A stretch of DNA of 63,484 nucleotides, from contig JAHDSB010000022.1 of assembly GCA_018433015.1 (NCBI GenBank), forward strand, positions 1-63,484, in the 5' to 3' direction. The stretch is from Clostridia bacterium (GTDB lineage Bacteria > Bacillota > Peptococcia > DRI-13 > SV3-B141). The notes under the pieces were generated by a model that worked only from the letters and a program-made list of their open reading frames with translations, did not search any database and was not told where the DNA came from. A program made the translations under genes and the position numbers. Of the stretch, positions 9,878 through 18,215 are shown in pieces (within the stretch, counting starts at the first letter, position 1; each line of letters starts with the position of its first letter).

Positions 9878-11485
9878 TCAATATATTGAATTATTATTAT
9901 TTGTATAATTTTCTGTAATTTTATATTTTCTGATCTTATTTATCACAGTTGTATGGGATATACCCAGGGCTTTGGCTATGTCTCTTGATGAGTTGCACTT
10001 TTTACATGCTTCTTTAAGATACTGTAGCTCTAATTCTTGCACTATCAAAGGCAAATCGATGGGTAATTCTTTATTTCCCAATAATAAAGGATTATTGGCC
10101 ACTCTTTCTTGGTTCTTGGAAGTATTTTTTTTATGAATCATTAAATGTTCTATATCGATTTTATCTTTTGCTAATATAACTGCCCTTTCTATAACATTTT
10201 GTAATTCTCGTACATTTCCGGGCCACTCATAGGATATAATTTCTTTTAAAGCTTCTTCCGTTAAATAAATATTATCCTTATTCATTTCTTTTGTTAATTT
10301 TTTCACAAAATAATTAATAAATATAGGTATATCCTCTTTTCGCTCCCGCAAGGGGGGTATAATAATGGGAATTACATTCAATCTATAATACAAATCATCG
10401 CGGAAAGTCCCTTCCTCAATCATATTCTCTAAATCTTTATTAGTTGCTGAAATTATCCGTACATCTATGGGTATTTCTCTTTTATCTCCTAGGCGCCTAA
10501 TTCTTTGATCTTGTATGGCACGTAATATCTTAGCTTGCAAATGAGTAGATAAATCACCAATTTCGTCCAGGAACAAAGTACCATGGGTGGCTAGTTCAAA
10601 TAGGCCTTGTTTACCCGAAGAATCTGCACCTGTAAAGGCTCCCTTCTCATAACCAAAAAACTCACTTTCTAATAAAGAATCCGGTACTGCTGCACAGTTT
10701 ATTGCTACAAAAGGATAATTTCTTCTAGTACTGCTCATATGAATAGCTCGTGCAAAAAGCTCTTTTCCCGTACCACTTTCACCCCGCAGCATTATGCTGG
10801 AGTTACTTTTTGCCACCGATTTAGCTAGAGAAACTGAATTCTTAAACATTTGGCTTTCCCCAATAATATCATCAAAAGTAACCATGGAAGGGCGGGAGAT
10901 GGACTGCAACAAGCGCCTTACTTCTTCTACTTCTTTAAAAATAATAATAGATCCTGTTTTAACGCCTAATTCATTTTTTATAACTCTAATATCTGTTAAA
11001 AGCAAGTTATTATTTTTATTTTCTGAATAAAATTCCAAATTATTTTTGTCCTGCTTATCTTTACGCGGGTTATAAATATTTCTAGGCAATATCTCATTTA
11101 TATGTAGAGAAATATCATGTTTTTTCAGCCCTAATAATTGTTTAGCTTTTTTGTTTAAATAAATAACGTAGCCTGTTTGATCAACTGCTATAATTCCTTC
11201 ATTAACATTATTGATTACTGTATTAAGAACCGCCTCCTTTTCTTCATAATTTAGCAGATCTACCTCCTTTACTTCTGTAACTTCTTTAAATTGTGTTTTA
11301 ATAAGTGTTCTAAACTCATCCCAAGAAAGATTTCCCCATTCTATTTTCAAAAAAATATCCGGGGGACTAACTTCCATACTTGTAATATTCATTCCACTTC
11401 TAGCTATCAAGGAAAGAATTTCATGCAACATACCTACCCGATCCGTAACCCCTATAAATCTAATCCGTTTAATATTTTTATTAAT
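9878..11485 (-). CDS. TyrR-like sigma-54-dependent activator (ACT-PAS-AAA+-HTH)
   Basis: Counted from the proposed start, 535 residues: an N-terminal ACT domain (about 5-80) for ligand binding, a PAS domain (about 85-190), a sigma-54 AAA+ domain (about 205-440; Walker [15 protein letters not shown] loop) and a TyrR-type HTH at the end ([16 protein letters not shown]). The first ATG (11431) would cut off the first ACT strand ([15 protein letters not shown]). Reading upstream, the only open codons before TAG are 18, beginning with ATT at 11485, 6 bases after GAGGTG; I therefore place the start at this AUU. It probably senses aromatic amino acids and activates the transporter-tpl operon downstream. 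Confidence 0.88.
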   Translation of the reverse strand: MNKNIKRIRFIGVTDRVGMLHEILSLIARSGMNITSMEVSPPDIFLKIEWGNLSWDEFRTLIKTQFKEVTEVKEVDLLNYEEKEAVLNTVINNVNEGIIAVDQTGYVIYLNKKAKQLLGLKKHDISLHINEILPRNIYNPRKDKQDKNNLEFYSENKNNNLLLTDIRVIKNELGVKTGSIIIFKEVEEVRRLLQSISRPSMVTFDDIIGESQMFKNSVSLAKSVAKSNSSIMLRGESGTGKELFARAIHMSSTRRNYPFVAINCAAVPDSLLESEFFGYEKGAFTGADSSGKQGLFELATHGTLFLDEIGDLSTHLQAKILRAIQDQRIRRLGDKREIPIDVRIISATNKDLENMIEEGTFRDDLYYRLNVIPIIIPPLRERKEDIPIFINYFVKKLTKEMNKDNIYLTEEALKEIISYEWPGNVRELQNVIERAVILAKDKIDIEHLMIHKKNTSKNQERVANNPLLLGNKELPIDLPLIVQELELQYLKEACKKCNSSRDIAKALGISHTTVINKIRKYKITENYTNNNNSIY

Positions 11486-11638
11486 CTAAATCACCTCATT
11501 CATATAATCATTAAGTTAATTATAATTGAAAAATCTATTACGATTAACTTTTTGTCTCCTTTAAAATGAATATATTGGTAAAAAGAAGTACATACTAGCT
11601 TTGAATTATTTCATATTCTATTTTAAGGAGAGATAAAT

Positions 11639-11995
11639 ATGAATGGGTCAATTAAAAACGTTGATGTAATTGAAAAAAATCTTAATTATTTTACACAGAA
11701 TCACGGAAATATTTATAGTGCTTACGAAAATTACGGAAGGATGCTTCATGAGGAAGGTGGGCCGCTAGATGAAAAAACATGTTGGTTAATCAAAGTTGCT
11801 ATTTCTACCGACTGTCAATACGAATATGCGCTAAGAACCCATATTTTAAAAGCTTTAAGCAGTGGGTGTTCCAAAGAAGAAATAGAACATGCCATACTAT
11901 TAGTAGCACCTTCTGCCGGATTTCCTAGGACGATGAAAGGTATTTTAATTCTAAGAGAACTTTTGGAAGAGATGGACAACCTCACAGTACAGTAA
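11639..11995 (+). CDS. Carboxymuconolactone decarboxylase / AhpD-like protein
   Basis: A 118-residue all-helical protein of the CMD/AhpD family. The conserved core is 'STDCQYEYALRTHILKALSSGCS', with the Glu and His of the family, but without the CxxC pair of true AhpD peroxidase partners; only isolated cysteines are present. AAGGAG precedes the ATG. It is divergent from the TyrR-like regulator and convergent with the ModE-like gene, almost touching it (2 bp). The substrate is unknown. It could act on an aromatic or lactone intermediate of tyrosine or phenol metabolism, but that is guesswork from position. Confidence 0.8.
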   Translation: MNGSIKNVDVIEKNLNYFTQNHGNIYSAYENYGRMLHEEGGPLDEKTCWLIKVAISTDCQYEYALRTHILKALSSGCSKEEIEHAILLVAPSAGFPRTMKGILILRELLEEMDNLTVQ

Positions 11996-11996
11996 T

Positions 11997-12323
11997 TCAA
12001 CTAAAATATTTGTTAAAAACTTTATTTAAGGCTGTATCAGCTTCTTTGAGAAATTCTCTGTATTTTTTCAGAAACATTTTACCTTCCTTCGTCAATTTAG
12101 ATCCTCCCCCCATATTGCCCCCCGTCTCTCTCACCAAAAATCTGATGCCTAGTTTCTTTTCCGCCATATTTACAAGTTTCCATGCTTTGCTGTAGGACAT
12201 ATTCAAGGCACTGGCGGCCCTGTTTATGGACTCCAGTTCTTCTATTTTCAAAAGAAGATGGAAGGGGCCTATACCGAAAGCTTTCCCATTATCATCGAGC
12301 CAAATTTTGTACTTTAACTGCAC
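11997..12323 (-). CDS. ModE-like winged-helix regulator (no molybdate domain)
   Basis: A 108-residue stand-alone version of the ModE N-terminal winged helix: 'GPFHLLLKIEELESINRAA', the recognition helix around 'MSYSKAWKLVNMAEKKLG', and the typical 'TGGNMGGGSKLTKEG' wing. There is no C-terminal molbindin domain, so it probably does not bind molybdate itself. The start is GTG after GGAAGTGAG. It is the last gene of the molybdenum operon, five bases after the MocA-like gene. Confidence 0.87.
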   Translation of the reverse strand: MQLKYKIWLDDNGKAFGIGPFHLLLKIEELESINRAASALNMSYSKAWKLVNMAEKKLGIRFLVRETGGNMGGGSKLTKEGKMFLKKYREFLKEADTALNKVFNKYFS

Positions 12324-12327
12324 TTTC

Positions 12328-12936
12328 TCACTTCCTTAGATTTTCAATCATCTCCACAGCAAACTGATAATCTTTCATATCGTCTATATCCTTATTTATT
12401 CCCCAATCCTCAACTTCTACATATCTCAGCTCATTTTCATATTTTTTCAGAAGTGTTCTGGCCCCTTTATCTCCTTTTAACATCATCAATTCTGGGAAAC
12501 AACTCTTATGGAACAGTACCGGGTGGCCTCTTCTCTCGGAATAAATCGGTACTACTGCTAAGGCTTGTGTTTTTTTGTAAGCTCTGATGAGTTTATTTAT
12601 CGTTTCGGTCCGTATAAAAGGCATATCTCCGTTAAAAAGCAATACCCCATCACAACTCTTCTTGCCACAAAGAAATTCTACACCTGCAACTATGGAAGTA
12701 CTCATACCTTTTCTATAATTTTTATTCTCTACAATACAGAGATCATAACTTTGCAAGCGTTTTTTTATCTCCTCCTGCATATTGCCGGTAACAACATTTA
12801 TCCCAGTAACCTGGGATTTTTTTATATTTATCAATAAATGCTCGATAAGAGCCTTATTATCTAGGTTTAATAAAAGCTTATTTCTTCCCATTCTACTGGA
12901 TAATCCAGCAGCCAACACCACTGCTTCTATATCCAC
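12328..12936 (-). CDS. mocA: MocA-like molybdenum cofactor cytidylyltransferase
   Basis: A nucleotidyltransferase of about 202 residues with the signature LAAGLSSRMGRNKLLL and the metal Asp in LLFNGDMPF. MocA attaches CMP to molybdopterin, making the MCD cofactor used by xanthine-dehydrogenase-family enzymes such as the island's nicotinate dehydrogenase. I start it at GTG 12936, just after GGGGGAAGGA. The open frame extends to 12972 and overlaps yqeC, but those extra residues are not family-like. It sits directly after yqeC in the operon. Confidence 0.88.
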   Translation of the reverse strand: MDIEAVVLAAGLSSRMGRNKLLLNLDNKALIEHLLINIKKSQVTGINVVTGNMQEEIKKRLQSYDLCIVENKNYRKGMSTSIVAGVEFLCGKKSCDGVLLFNGDMPFIRTETINKLIRAYKKTQALAVVPIYSERRGHPVLFHKSCFPELMMLKGDKGARTLLKKYENELRYVEVEDWGINKDIDDMKDYQFAVEMIENLRK

Positions 12937-12949
12937 TGTTCCTTCCCCC

Positions 12950-13717
12950 TTACTCCCATCTGCCCTTAACATACCTTAGTAAAACCGGTTCTTTTTTGTA
13001 GGCTGCACCAATGATTATCTCCTCTGTACCTGCATTTATTAAGTACGCTGCTAACTCTCCCGCATCTTTTTTATTTTGTACAGTTTCTACCTTATTAATG
13101 AAGGGAATCCACCGCGCCTGGGGAGGGACATTTTTTTTGTATCCTGCCTGGGCCAGCAGTATTATAGCAAGGTCAGAGACGGTTAGTTTTTCTTCATTTT
13201 TTCTACCTGTCAACATTTTCATTTCTTCTATGCAATGAAAATATTCTTCCTTTAAAACCTGACCTACACTATCTATACCCACGACGGGTACAACCACCGT
13301 AGTCCCTTGAGGAATTACAGGCTCATAGCTACGGGGAGCTTTAAAGAGCTTGTTCTTAGCTCCATCTCCTTCTACCAAGATATAGTCAAAGATATTTAAT
13401 CCCTGGATTTTATTAACTTGTTTTTCTGCCAGACCGCTAATTTTCTGGTTATGCTCAAGGGTCTTTCCCAGTACAAATATTTTATTAACCCCAGCTACTT
13501 TAGCCTGTAACAAAGCTAAGTCCTGCCAATCCTTTTCTAAAAGGACCTCCTGTTGTTTAAAATTTGGCACATAAATTTTTGTGGTGGTAATAATCCCAAC
13601 CTTTTTTCCAGTTTGAAATAATTCTAAGGCTAACTTGTTGATAATTGTAGTTTTTCCACCTGCTCCCACCGTAACGACCATTTCCTTGCTCTGTAAATTT
13701 AAAGCTCTACTAATCAT
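12950..13717 (-). CDS. yqeC: YqeC-like selenium-dependent hydroxylase accessory protein
   Basis: A 255-residue P-loop protein with Walker A VTVGAGGKTT at the N-terminus and the family segments 'VGIITTTKIYVP', 'VEGDGAKNKLFKAP' and 'FINKVE'. YqeC is found with SelD and selenium-dependent molybdenum hydroxylases and is implicated in inserting the labile selenium. The E. barkeri nicotinate dehydrogenase carries such a labile selenium, so this gene links the operon functionally to ndhFSLM. It lies between the ABC ATPase and mocA. Confidence 0.9.
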   Translation of the reverse strand: MISRALNLQSKEMVVTVGAGGKTTIINKLALELFQTGKKVGIITTTKIYVPNFKQQEVLLEKDWQDLALLQAKVAGVNKIFVLGKTLEHNQKISGLAEKQVNKIQGLNIFDYILVEGDGAKNKLFKAPRSYEPVIPQGTTVVVPVVGIDSVGQVLKEEYFHCIEEMKMLTGRKNEEKLTVSDLAIILLAQAGYKKNVPPQARWIPFINKVETVQNKKDAGELAAYLINAGTEEIIIGAAYKKEPVLLRYVKGRWE

Positions 13718-13756
13718 CTTGTCTCTCCATTAATCTAGCTTTTCCTGTATTTTCCT

Positions 13757-14581
13757 TTAAACAACCCTACTCATTATATTTTCCTGTTCTCTTTCCCTTA
13801 AAACCAGTAATCTGTCATCATATTTTTTAATCCTAACCTCTGCTCCATAAAGTCTTTGCATTACTTCTTCTATTTTAATAATAAAGCTTTCCTCTTTTTT
13901 ATTTAAGTCTGCTAGTATTTGATTTTCTCCTATTACAATTATCTGGTCAGCGTATTCCAAAGCTAAGTTAGGATCATGCAAAGTAACTAATACCGTTATT
14001 TTTTTTCTTCTCAATAAAGTTTGTAATGTTTCCATTAATAAATGCTGATTGCTATAGTCTAAAAAAGTAGTGGGTTCATCTAATAACATTATCTTTGTTT
14101 CTTGGGTCAAACTTCTGGCTAATAGTACCATCTGTCGTTCTCCCCCACTTAGTTTAAGATAACTTCTTTCTGCCAGTTTCTCAATCCCTAAAATCTCCAA
14201 GGCTTGAAACGCCAAGATTTTATCTTGGCGTTTAGGTGTACTAAAAACTGACAAGTACGGGGTACGACCCGTTACAACAAAATCTAAAACAGAGCAGTCA
14301 TAAACAAGCTGATGATTTTGCGGAACATAGGAAACTATTTGCGCAAGATTTTTACGCGTCAAACTAGTAATATTCTTGCCCCATAACCTAATATCTCCCT
14401 TAGCAGGCTGCAAAAACCCGGCCAAAGCTTTTAAAAGGCTAGTTTTTCCGGCACCATTAGCTCCCAATAGAACACATAATCCTCCTGACTCTACTGCAAA
14501 ACTGGAGTTTTCTATAATAAGCTTGTTATTTAGCGCTAAACTTAAATTATTAACTTCTATTCCTTTGTACTTTTCCCTCAT
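13757..14581 (-). CDS. FecE-type ABC importer ATP-binding protein
   Basis: A 274-residue ATPase of the iron-siderophore/B12/molybdate importer class: Walker A GANGAGKT (about 38-45), signature LSGGERQ, Walker B IMLLDEPTTFLD and H-loop TLHDPN. It starts 5 bp after the permease stop and is followed by yqeC. The class includes FecE, BtuD and MolC. The neighbours argue for molybdate or tungstate; cobalamin for the mutase on the same island is an alternative. Confidence 0.92.
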   Translation of the reverse strand: MREKYKGIEVNNLSLALNNKLIIENSSFAVESGGLCVLLGANGAGKTSLLKALAGFLQPAKGDIRLWGKNITSLTRKNLAQIVSYVPQNHQLVYDCSVLDFVVTGRTPYLSVFSTPKRQDKILAFQALEILGIEKLAERSYLKLSGGERQMVLLARSLTQETKIMLLDEPTTFLDYSNQHLLMETLQTLLRRKKITVLVTLHDPNLALEYADQIIVIGENQILADLNKKEESFIIKIEEVMQRLYGAEVRIKKYDDRLLVLREREQENIMSRVV

Positions 14582-14585
14582 ATCC

Positions 14586-15626
14586 TCACCTCTTTTTTAG
14601 AGAGCTATTGCCTTTACCTACGTTCCATAATAGATAGGCCAGAAAAGGCGCTCCTACCATTGAAGTCAGTATGCTTATGGGCAGTTCTGAAGTAGTAATT
14701 GTCCGGGCCAGGGTATCAGCCGTTAATAAAACAATACCTCCTACAGAAATTGATAATGGTATGCTTTTCAAACAATCATTTCCTACCATAGTCCGTACAA
14801 TATGAGGTACTACTAAACCAATCCAACTAACAATACCTGCCACGGAAACTACGGAAGCCACCAAAATCGTGGCTGCCGTAACCAGAATACCACGTAATAA
14901 AGGAACCCTAACACCTAAAGCTAAAGCCTCTTCTTCTCCTAATGACAAGACATTAATCTGCCAACGTAAAGATAAAATTATACCTGTAGCTATAAACAAG
15001 GAGGGCAGAACACTGCGGACCAGCTCCCAATCTGCTGTATAAAAGCCTCCCATAATCCAGTATTCTATAGCTGGTAACTGCTGCAAAGGATCTGCTAAAT
15101 ACTTTAATAGAGTAACCCCTGAAGATGCTAGGGAACTAATTATAACTCCTGCTAAAATTAAACCAACGATCCTCTCACCGCGTGCTAACTTAGCTAGATT
15201 AAATGCTATAAAAACTGCCACAATACCGCCGCTAAAAGCAGCAAATTGCGTTCCCTGCGGGTTGCTGTTCCATACTACAATAGAAAAAGCCGCCCCCAAG
15301 GAAGCCCCCGCAGACACGCCCAAAATATCAGGAGATACCAGGGGGTTTCTCATAACATTTTGATACAATGTTCCTGCTAAAGCTAAGGCACCTCCCGCTA
15401 AAAGCACTAATACCGCTCGGGGAAAACGCACTAGCCAAAAGACTACATATGAGCTGGAAGCAGCCGTATCCTGCCCTGTCAAGGGGGAAATTAACAATTT
15501 CAACATCTCTCCCGGTGCCAAGGGATACCTGCCAATACAAAGGGAGATTAAGAATACAACCAGAGGAAGAATTATTCCCCCTGTTAATAGGATGATATTA
15601 GCCCTTTTAGAAGTACAGGTTTTCAT
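14586..15626 (-). CDS. FecCD-type ABC importer permease
   Basis: A 346-residue permease of the FecCD/BtuC/MolB family with about ten membrane segments. It has the family features 'VRFPRAVLVLLAGGALALAG', 'NPLVSPDILGVSAGASLGAA' and the late 'GIVSWIGLVVPHIVR' coupling region. It follows the binding-protein gene by 15 bp and precedes the ATPase by 4. The substrate is discussed with the binding protein. Confidence 0.93.
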   Translation of the reverse strand: MKTCTSKRANIILLTGGIILPLVVFLISLCIGRYPLAPGEMLKLLISPLTGQDTAASSSYVVFWLVRFPRAVLVLLAGGALALAGTLYQNVMRNPLVSPDILGVSAGASLGAAFSIVVWNSNPQGTQFAAFSGGIVAVFIAFNLAKLARGERIVGLILAGVIISSLASSGVTLLKYLADPLQQLPAIEYWIMGGFYTADWELVRSVLPSLFIATGIILSLRWQINVLSLGEEEALALGVRVPLLRGILVTAATILVASVVSVAGIVSWIGLVVPHIVRTMVGNDCLKSIPLSISVGGIVLLTADTLARTITTSELPISILTSMVGAPFLAYLLWNVGKGNSSLKKR

Positions 15627-15641
15627 TACTTATCCCTCTCA

Positions 15642-16673
15642 TCATATCTTGAGTTCTTCCAGGGAAATATCTACTCCATAAAACTCTTTATAGAAATATT
15701 TTATATCTTGAGCTAAAGTCTCCTCACCATAGACCTCAGGGTGAAGTTTATTTGTTAACCACAAAATCCCTAAAACAGCGGAAGGCATAGGATAATCCCA
15801 AGGTTCAATAGCTGAAGGGAAGGTATAAACCTGTTTATTTTTAATAGCTTTTACAGAATTCCATTTCTGATCATCCCATAATTCCTTTTGCTCATATGCA
15901 GCATACTGAACAACTAATAAGACTTCTGGGTTCCAGGTAATGATTTGCTCTTGGGATACATTGGCCCAATAACCCTTTTCAATTTCTTCCGACACATTAC
16001 GCCCACCGGCCAGATTTATTAAATAATGCTGGTACATTTCTTGCGTACACGTAGTTAAAGGGCTCTTTTTACCTGCTAAATAAACAGTAGGTTTCGCTTC
16101 AATATTTTCAGTTAGCTTTTCCACCATGGCTACCTTTTCTTGATAAAAACTAATTAATTTCTGTGCTCTTTCTTGGGCTCCTACTGCTTTTCCCACTAAA
16201 GAAATAGTATCTTCCAAGGAATTTAAGTCCTCTGGTGAAACTGCCAGAACAGGAATGTTTAATTTCTCCAACTTATCTATATATTCTTTCATCCTGACAG
16301 GCATAATAACTAAGTCCGGCTTTAATTTTATACACTCTTCTATATTAAAAGTCTTTCCATTACCCAAAGTAGGCAAGTCTATTAATTCCGGGGCTGCTTT
16401 TTTATATAGGGGTCTTTTGTCAGGTAGTATTTCTAAACCAACTACCCGATCCTCTACTCCTAAGGCAATAAGTAAGGAAGTTGATATATAATAAGCCGAA
16501 ACTATTCTTTTAACATCTTTAGGTACTAGCACTTTGCGGCCTAAATGATCCGTTATTTCTACAGTATCTTGGGCAGTAGAATTAGTGCTACAACCAACAA
16601 TATTAGTTAAGAGAATAGCTATTAATAAGAATATTATAACTTTTTTCCCTAATTTCTTTTTATTAATGAACAT
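15642..16673 (-). CDS. Periplasmic-binding-type lipoprotein of the FecCD importer
   Basis: A 343-residue class III solute-binding lipoprotein. The N-terminal signal ends in the lipobox IVGC (Cys about residue 28). Then come the 'ITDHLGRKVLVPKDVKRIV' opening and two lobes linked by a long helix. Members bind ferric chelates, cobalamin, haem, or oxyanions (MolA). No residue I can identify settles which. The operon partners (YqeC, MocA, ModE-like) favour molybdate or tungstate. It overlaps the 3' end of the NTPase gene by 25 bp. Confidence 0.9.
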   Translation of the reverse strand: MFINKKKLGKKVIIFLLIAILLTNIVGCSTNSTAQDTVEITDHLGRKVLVPKDVKRIVSAYYISTSLLIALGVEDRVVGLEILPDKRPLYKKAAPELIDLPTLGNGKTFNIEECIKLKPDLVIMPVRMKEYIDKLEKLNIPVLAVSPEDLNSLEDTISLVGKAVGAQERAQKLISFYQEKVAMVEKLTENIEAKPTVYLAGKKSPLTTCTQEMYQHYLINLAGGRNVSEEIEKGYWANVSQEQIITWNPEVLLVVQYAAYEQKELWDDQKWNSVKAIKNKQVYTFPSAIEPWDYPMPSAVLGILWLTNKLHPEVYGEETLAQDIKYFYKEFYGVDISLEELKI

Positions 16674-17233
16674 CCCAACAACTCCTTTGCTCTTTGCTTT
16701 TGTACTAAGATCTTCACTTCTTTTTCCAAGATATAATAATTATCATTTCTATTTTCCCCATTTATTTCTATAATTCTTACATCTTGTCTTTTTCTGATAC
16801 TAGCCAAAAAATCAATATCTCCTTGCTTTAATACTCCTAGGACAGGAATCGGTGAATCTAAACACATCTTAATGTATTTTTGGAATTTATAGGCCTTATT
16901 TTCTAAAAACCCTAACTCATCCATCAGGATTAAATCAGGCTGAAATATTAAACTTTTTTCTAAAATTTCTACTCCTCTAATTTCAAAGGTTTCGAGAAAA
17001 GCTACACTTTCCATATCTGATATTTTCCTGGAAATAACGGCTCTGTTTTCCTTAATGTTTTCCATTAAACCGCTAATATAATAACCTCTTATCTTATCTT
17101 TTTCGTAATAGGGTAAAGTTTTAAATCCTCCTATACTATAGGAATTACTCTGTAATATCTTATTAATCAGGGTTGATTTACCTGCATTTTTACACCCTGT
17201 TAGAAATAAATTTTTCTTTGCTATAAGTCTCAC
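16649..17233 (-). CDS. THEP1-like nucleoside-triphosphatase
   Basis: A 194-residue P-loop NTPase with Walker A LTGCKNAGKSTL and Walker B LILMDELGFLE, in the arrangement of the THEP1 (NTPase_1) family. It opens the molybdenum/selenium operon with a GTG start behind GGGGAGCAGG. THEP1-like genes sit beside molybdenum-hydroxylase maturation genes in some anaerobes, but their role is not established. It may load or proofread a cofactor or metal; that is inference from position. Confidence 0.8.
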   Translation of the reverse strand: MRLIAKKNLFLTGCKNAGKSTLINKILQSNSYSIGGFKTLPYYEKDKIRGYYISGLMENIKENRAVISRKISDMESVAFLETFEIRGVEILEKSLIFQPDLILMDELGFLENKAYKFQKYIKMCLDSPIPVLGVLKQGDIDFLASIRKRQDVRIIEINGENRNDNYYILEKEVKILVQKQRAKELLGCSLIKRN

Positions 17234-17294
17234 CTGCTCCCCGTTATCTTTTGTCGAACATAACGAAGTGTAAAAAAAAGTTTTTTGATAATCC

Positions 17295-17323
17295 TAACCC
17301 TGGAAGATATATATCCAGGGTTA
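17295..17323. terminator. Hairpin between dml and the molybdenum operon
   Basis: TAACCCTGGA and TCCAGGGTTA form a perfect 10-bp stem with a 9-nt loop, 27 bp past the dml 3' end. No T-run follows directly on the minus strand, so it may stop only part of the transcripts and let the nicotinate operon read into the molybdenum operon. Confidence 0.6.
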
Positions 17324-17349
17324 AAATCATCAACTACAAATTAAATATC

Positions 17350-18207
17350 TTATTTTACATATTTTGCTTCTAATTCTCTAATAACATTTAGACCAATCAG
17401 ATCGTTAAATTCGGAGAAAGTAACCATTTCCTTCATCAGGCTTGCTGTAGTACCTTCTTTCATTAAAGTTTCCATCAATTGTTTGATAACTTTAGCTGTA
17501 ATGTAGGTTGAAGCCGTAGGATAAATAACCAGGTCATAGCCTAAGTCTTCTAATTCTGAGTTATTTAAAAGAGGTGTTCTTCCTCCTTCAACCATATTAG
17601 CTAATACCGGTACTTCAATAGTAGCGTTAATCTGTTTCATCTCCTCCACACTTTCCGGAGATTCGATAAAGATAATATCTGCACCGGCTTCTTCATAAGC
17701 TTTTCCTCTTTCTAACGCTTCTTCTAAGCCATGAACAGTTCTAGCATCAGTACGTGCAATAATCATTAAATCTTGATCTTGACGAGCATCAACAGCAGCT
17801 TTAATTTTCCACACCATTTCATCTTTGGCAACAACTTGTCTACCAGTCATGTGACCGCATTTCTTAGGAGCAACCTGATCCTCCAATTGAATAGCAGCAA
17901 CACCTGCTTTTTCATAGGCACGCATTGTTCTCATAACATTTATGGCATTGCCAAAACCCGTGTCAGCATCGGCTATAACAGGAATTTGCACTGCTTCTGC
18001 AATATTTCTGGCCCTGTCTGCCATTTCACTCATTGTCAGAAGTCCTACATCAGGTTGCCCCAAATGACTGGCAGCCTGTCCATATCCCGTCATATATACT
18101 GCTTGGAAACCAACTTTTTCAATTATCTTAGCTGTTAGGGCATCATGAGCTCCAGGTGCTACAAGAATGTGATCGTTTTCTATCAATTGTCTCAATTTTT
18201 TCCTCAT
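17350..18207 (-). CDS. dml: 2,3-dimethylmalate lyase
   Basis: A 285-residue member of the isocitrate lyase/PEP mutase superfamily. It would split (2R,3S)-2,3-dimethylmalate into propionate and pyruvate, the last step of nicotinate fermentation. Visible motifs are the metal-binding DADTGFGNA, the ED pair in AIQLEDQ, and the catalytic loop KKCGH. By sequence alone it could pass for 2-methylisocitrate lyase (PrpB). The complete upstream pathway and the absence of methylcitrate genes decide for dimethylmalate lyase. It is the last gene of the operon, eight bases after the MutL-like gene. Confidence 0.9.
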   Translation of the reverse strand: MRKKLRQLIENDHILVAPGAHDALTAKIIEKVGFQAVYMTGYGQAASHLGQPDVGLLTMSEMADRARNIAEAVQIPVIADADTGFGNAINVMRTMRAYEKAGVAAIQLEDQVAPKKCGHMTGRQVVAKDEMVWKIKAAVDARQDQDLMIIARTDARTVHGLEEALERGKAYEEAGADIIFIESPESVEEMKQINATIEVPVLANMVEGGRTPLLNNSELEDLGYDLVIYPTASTYITAKVIKQLMETLMKEGTTASLMKEMVTFSEFNDLIGLNVIRELEAKYVK

Positions 18208-18215
18208 TTTTATAT

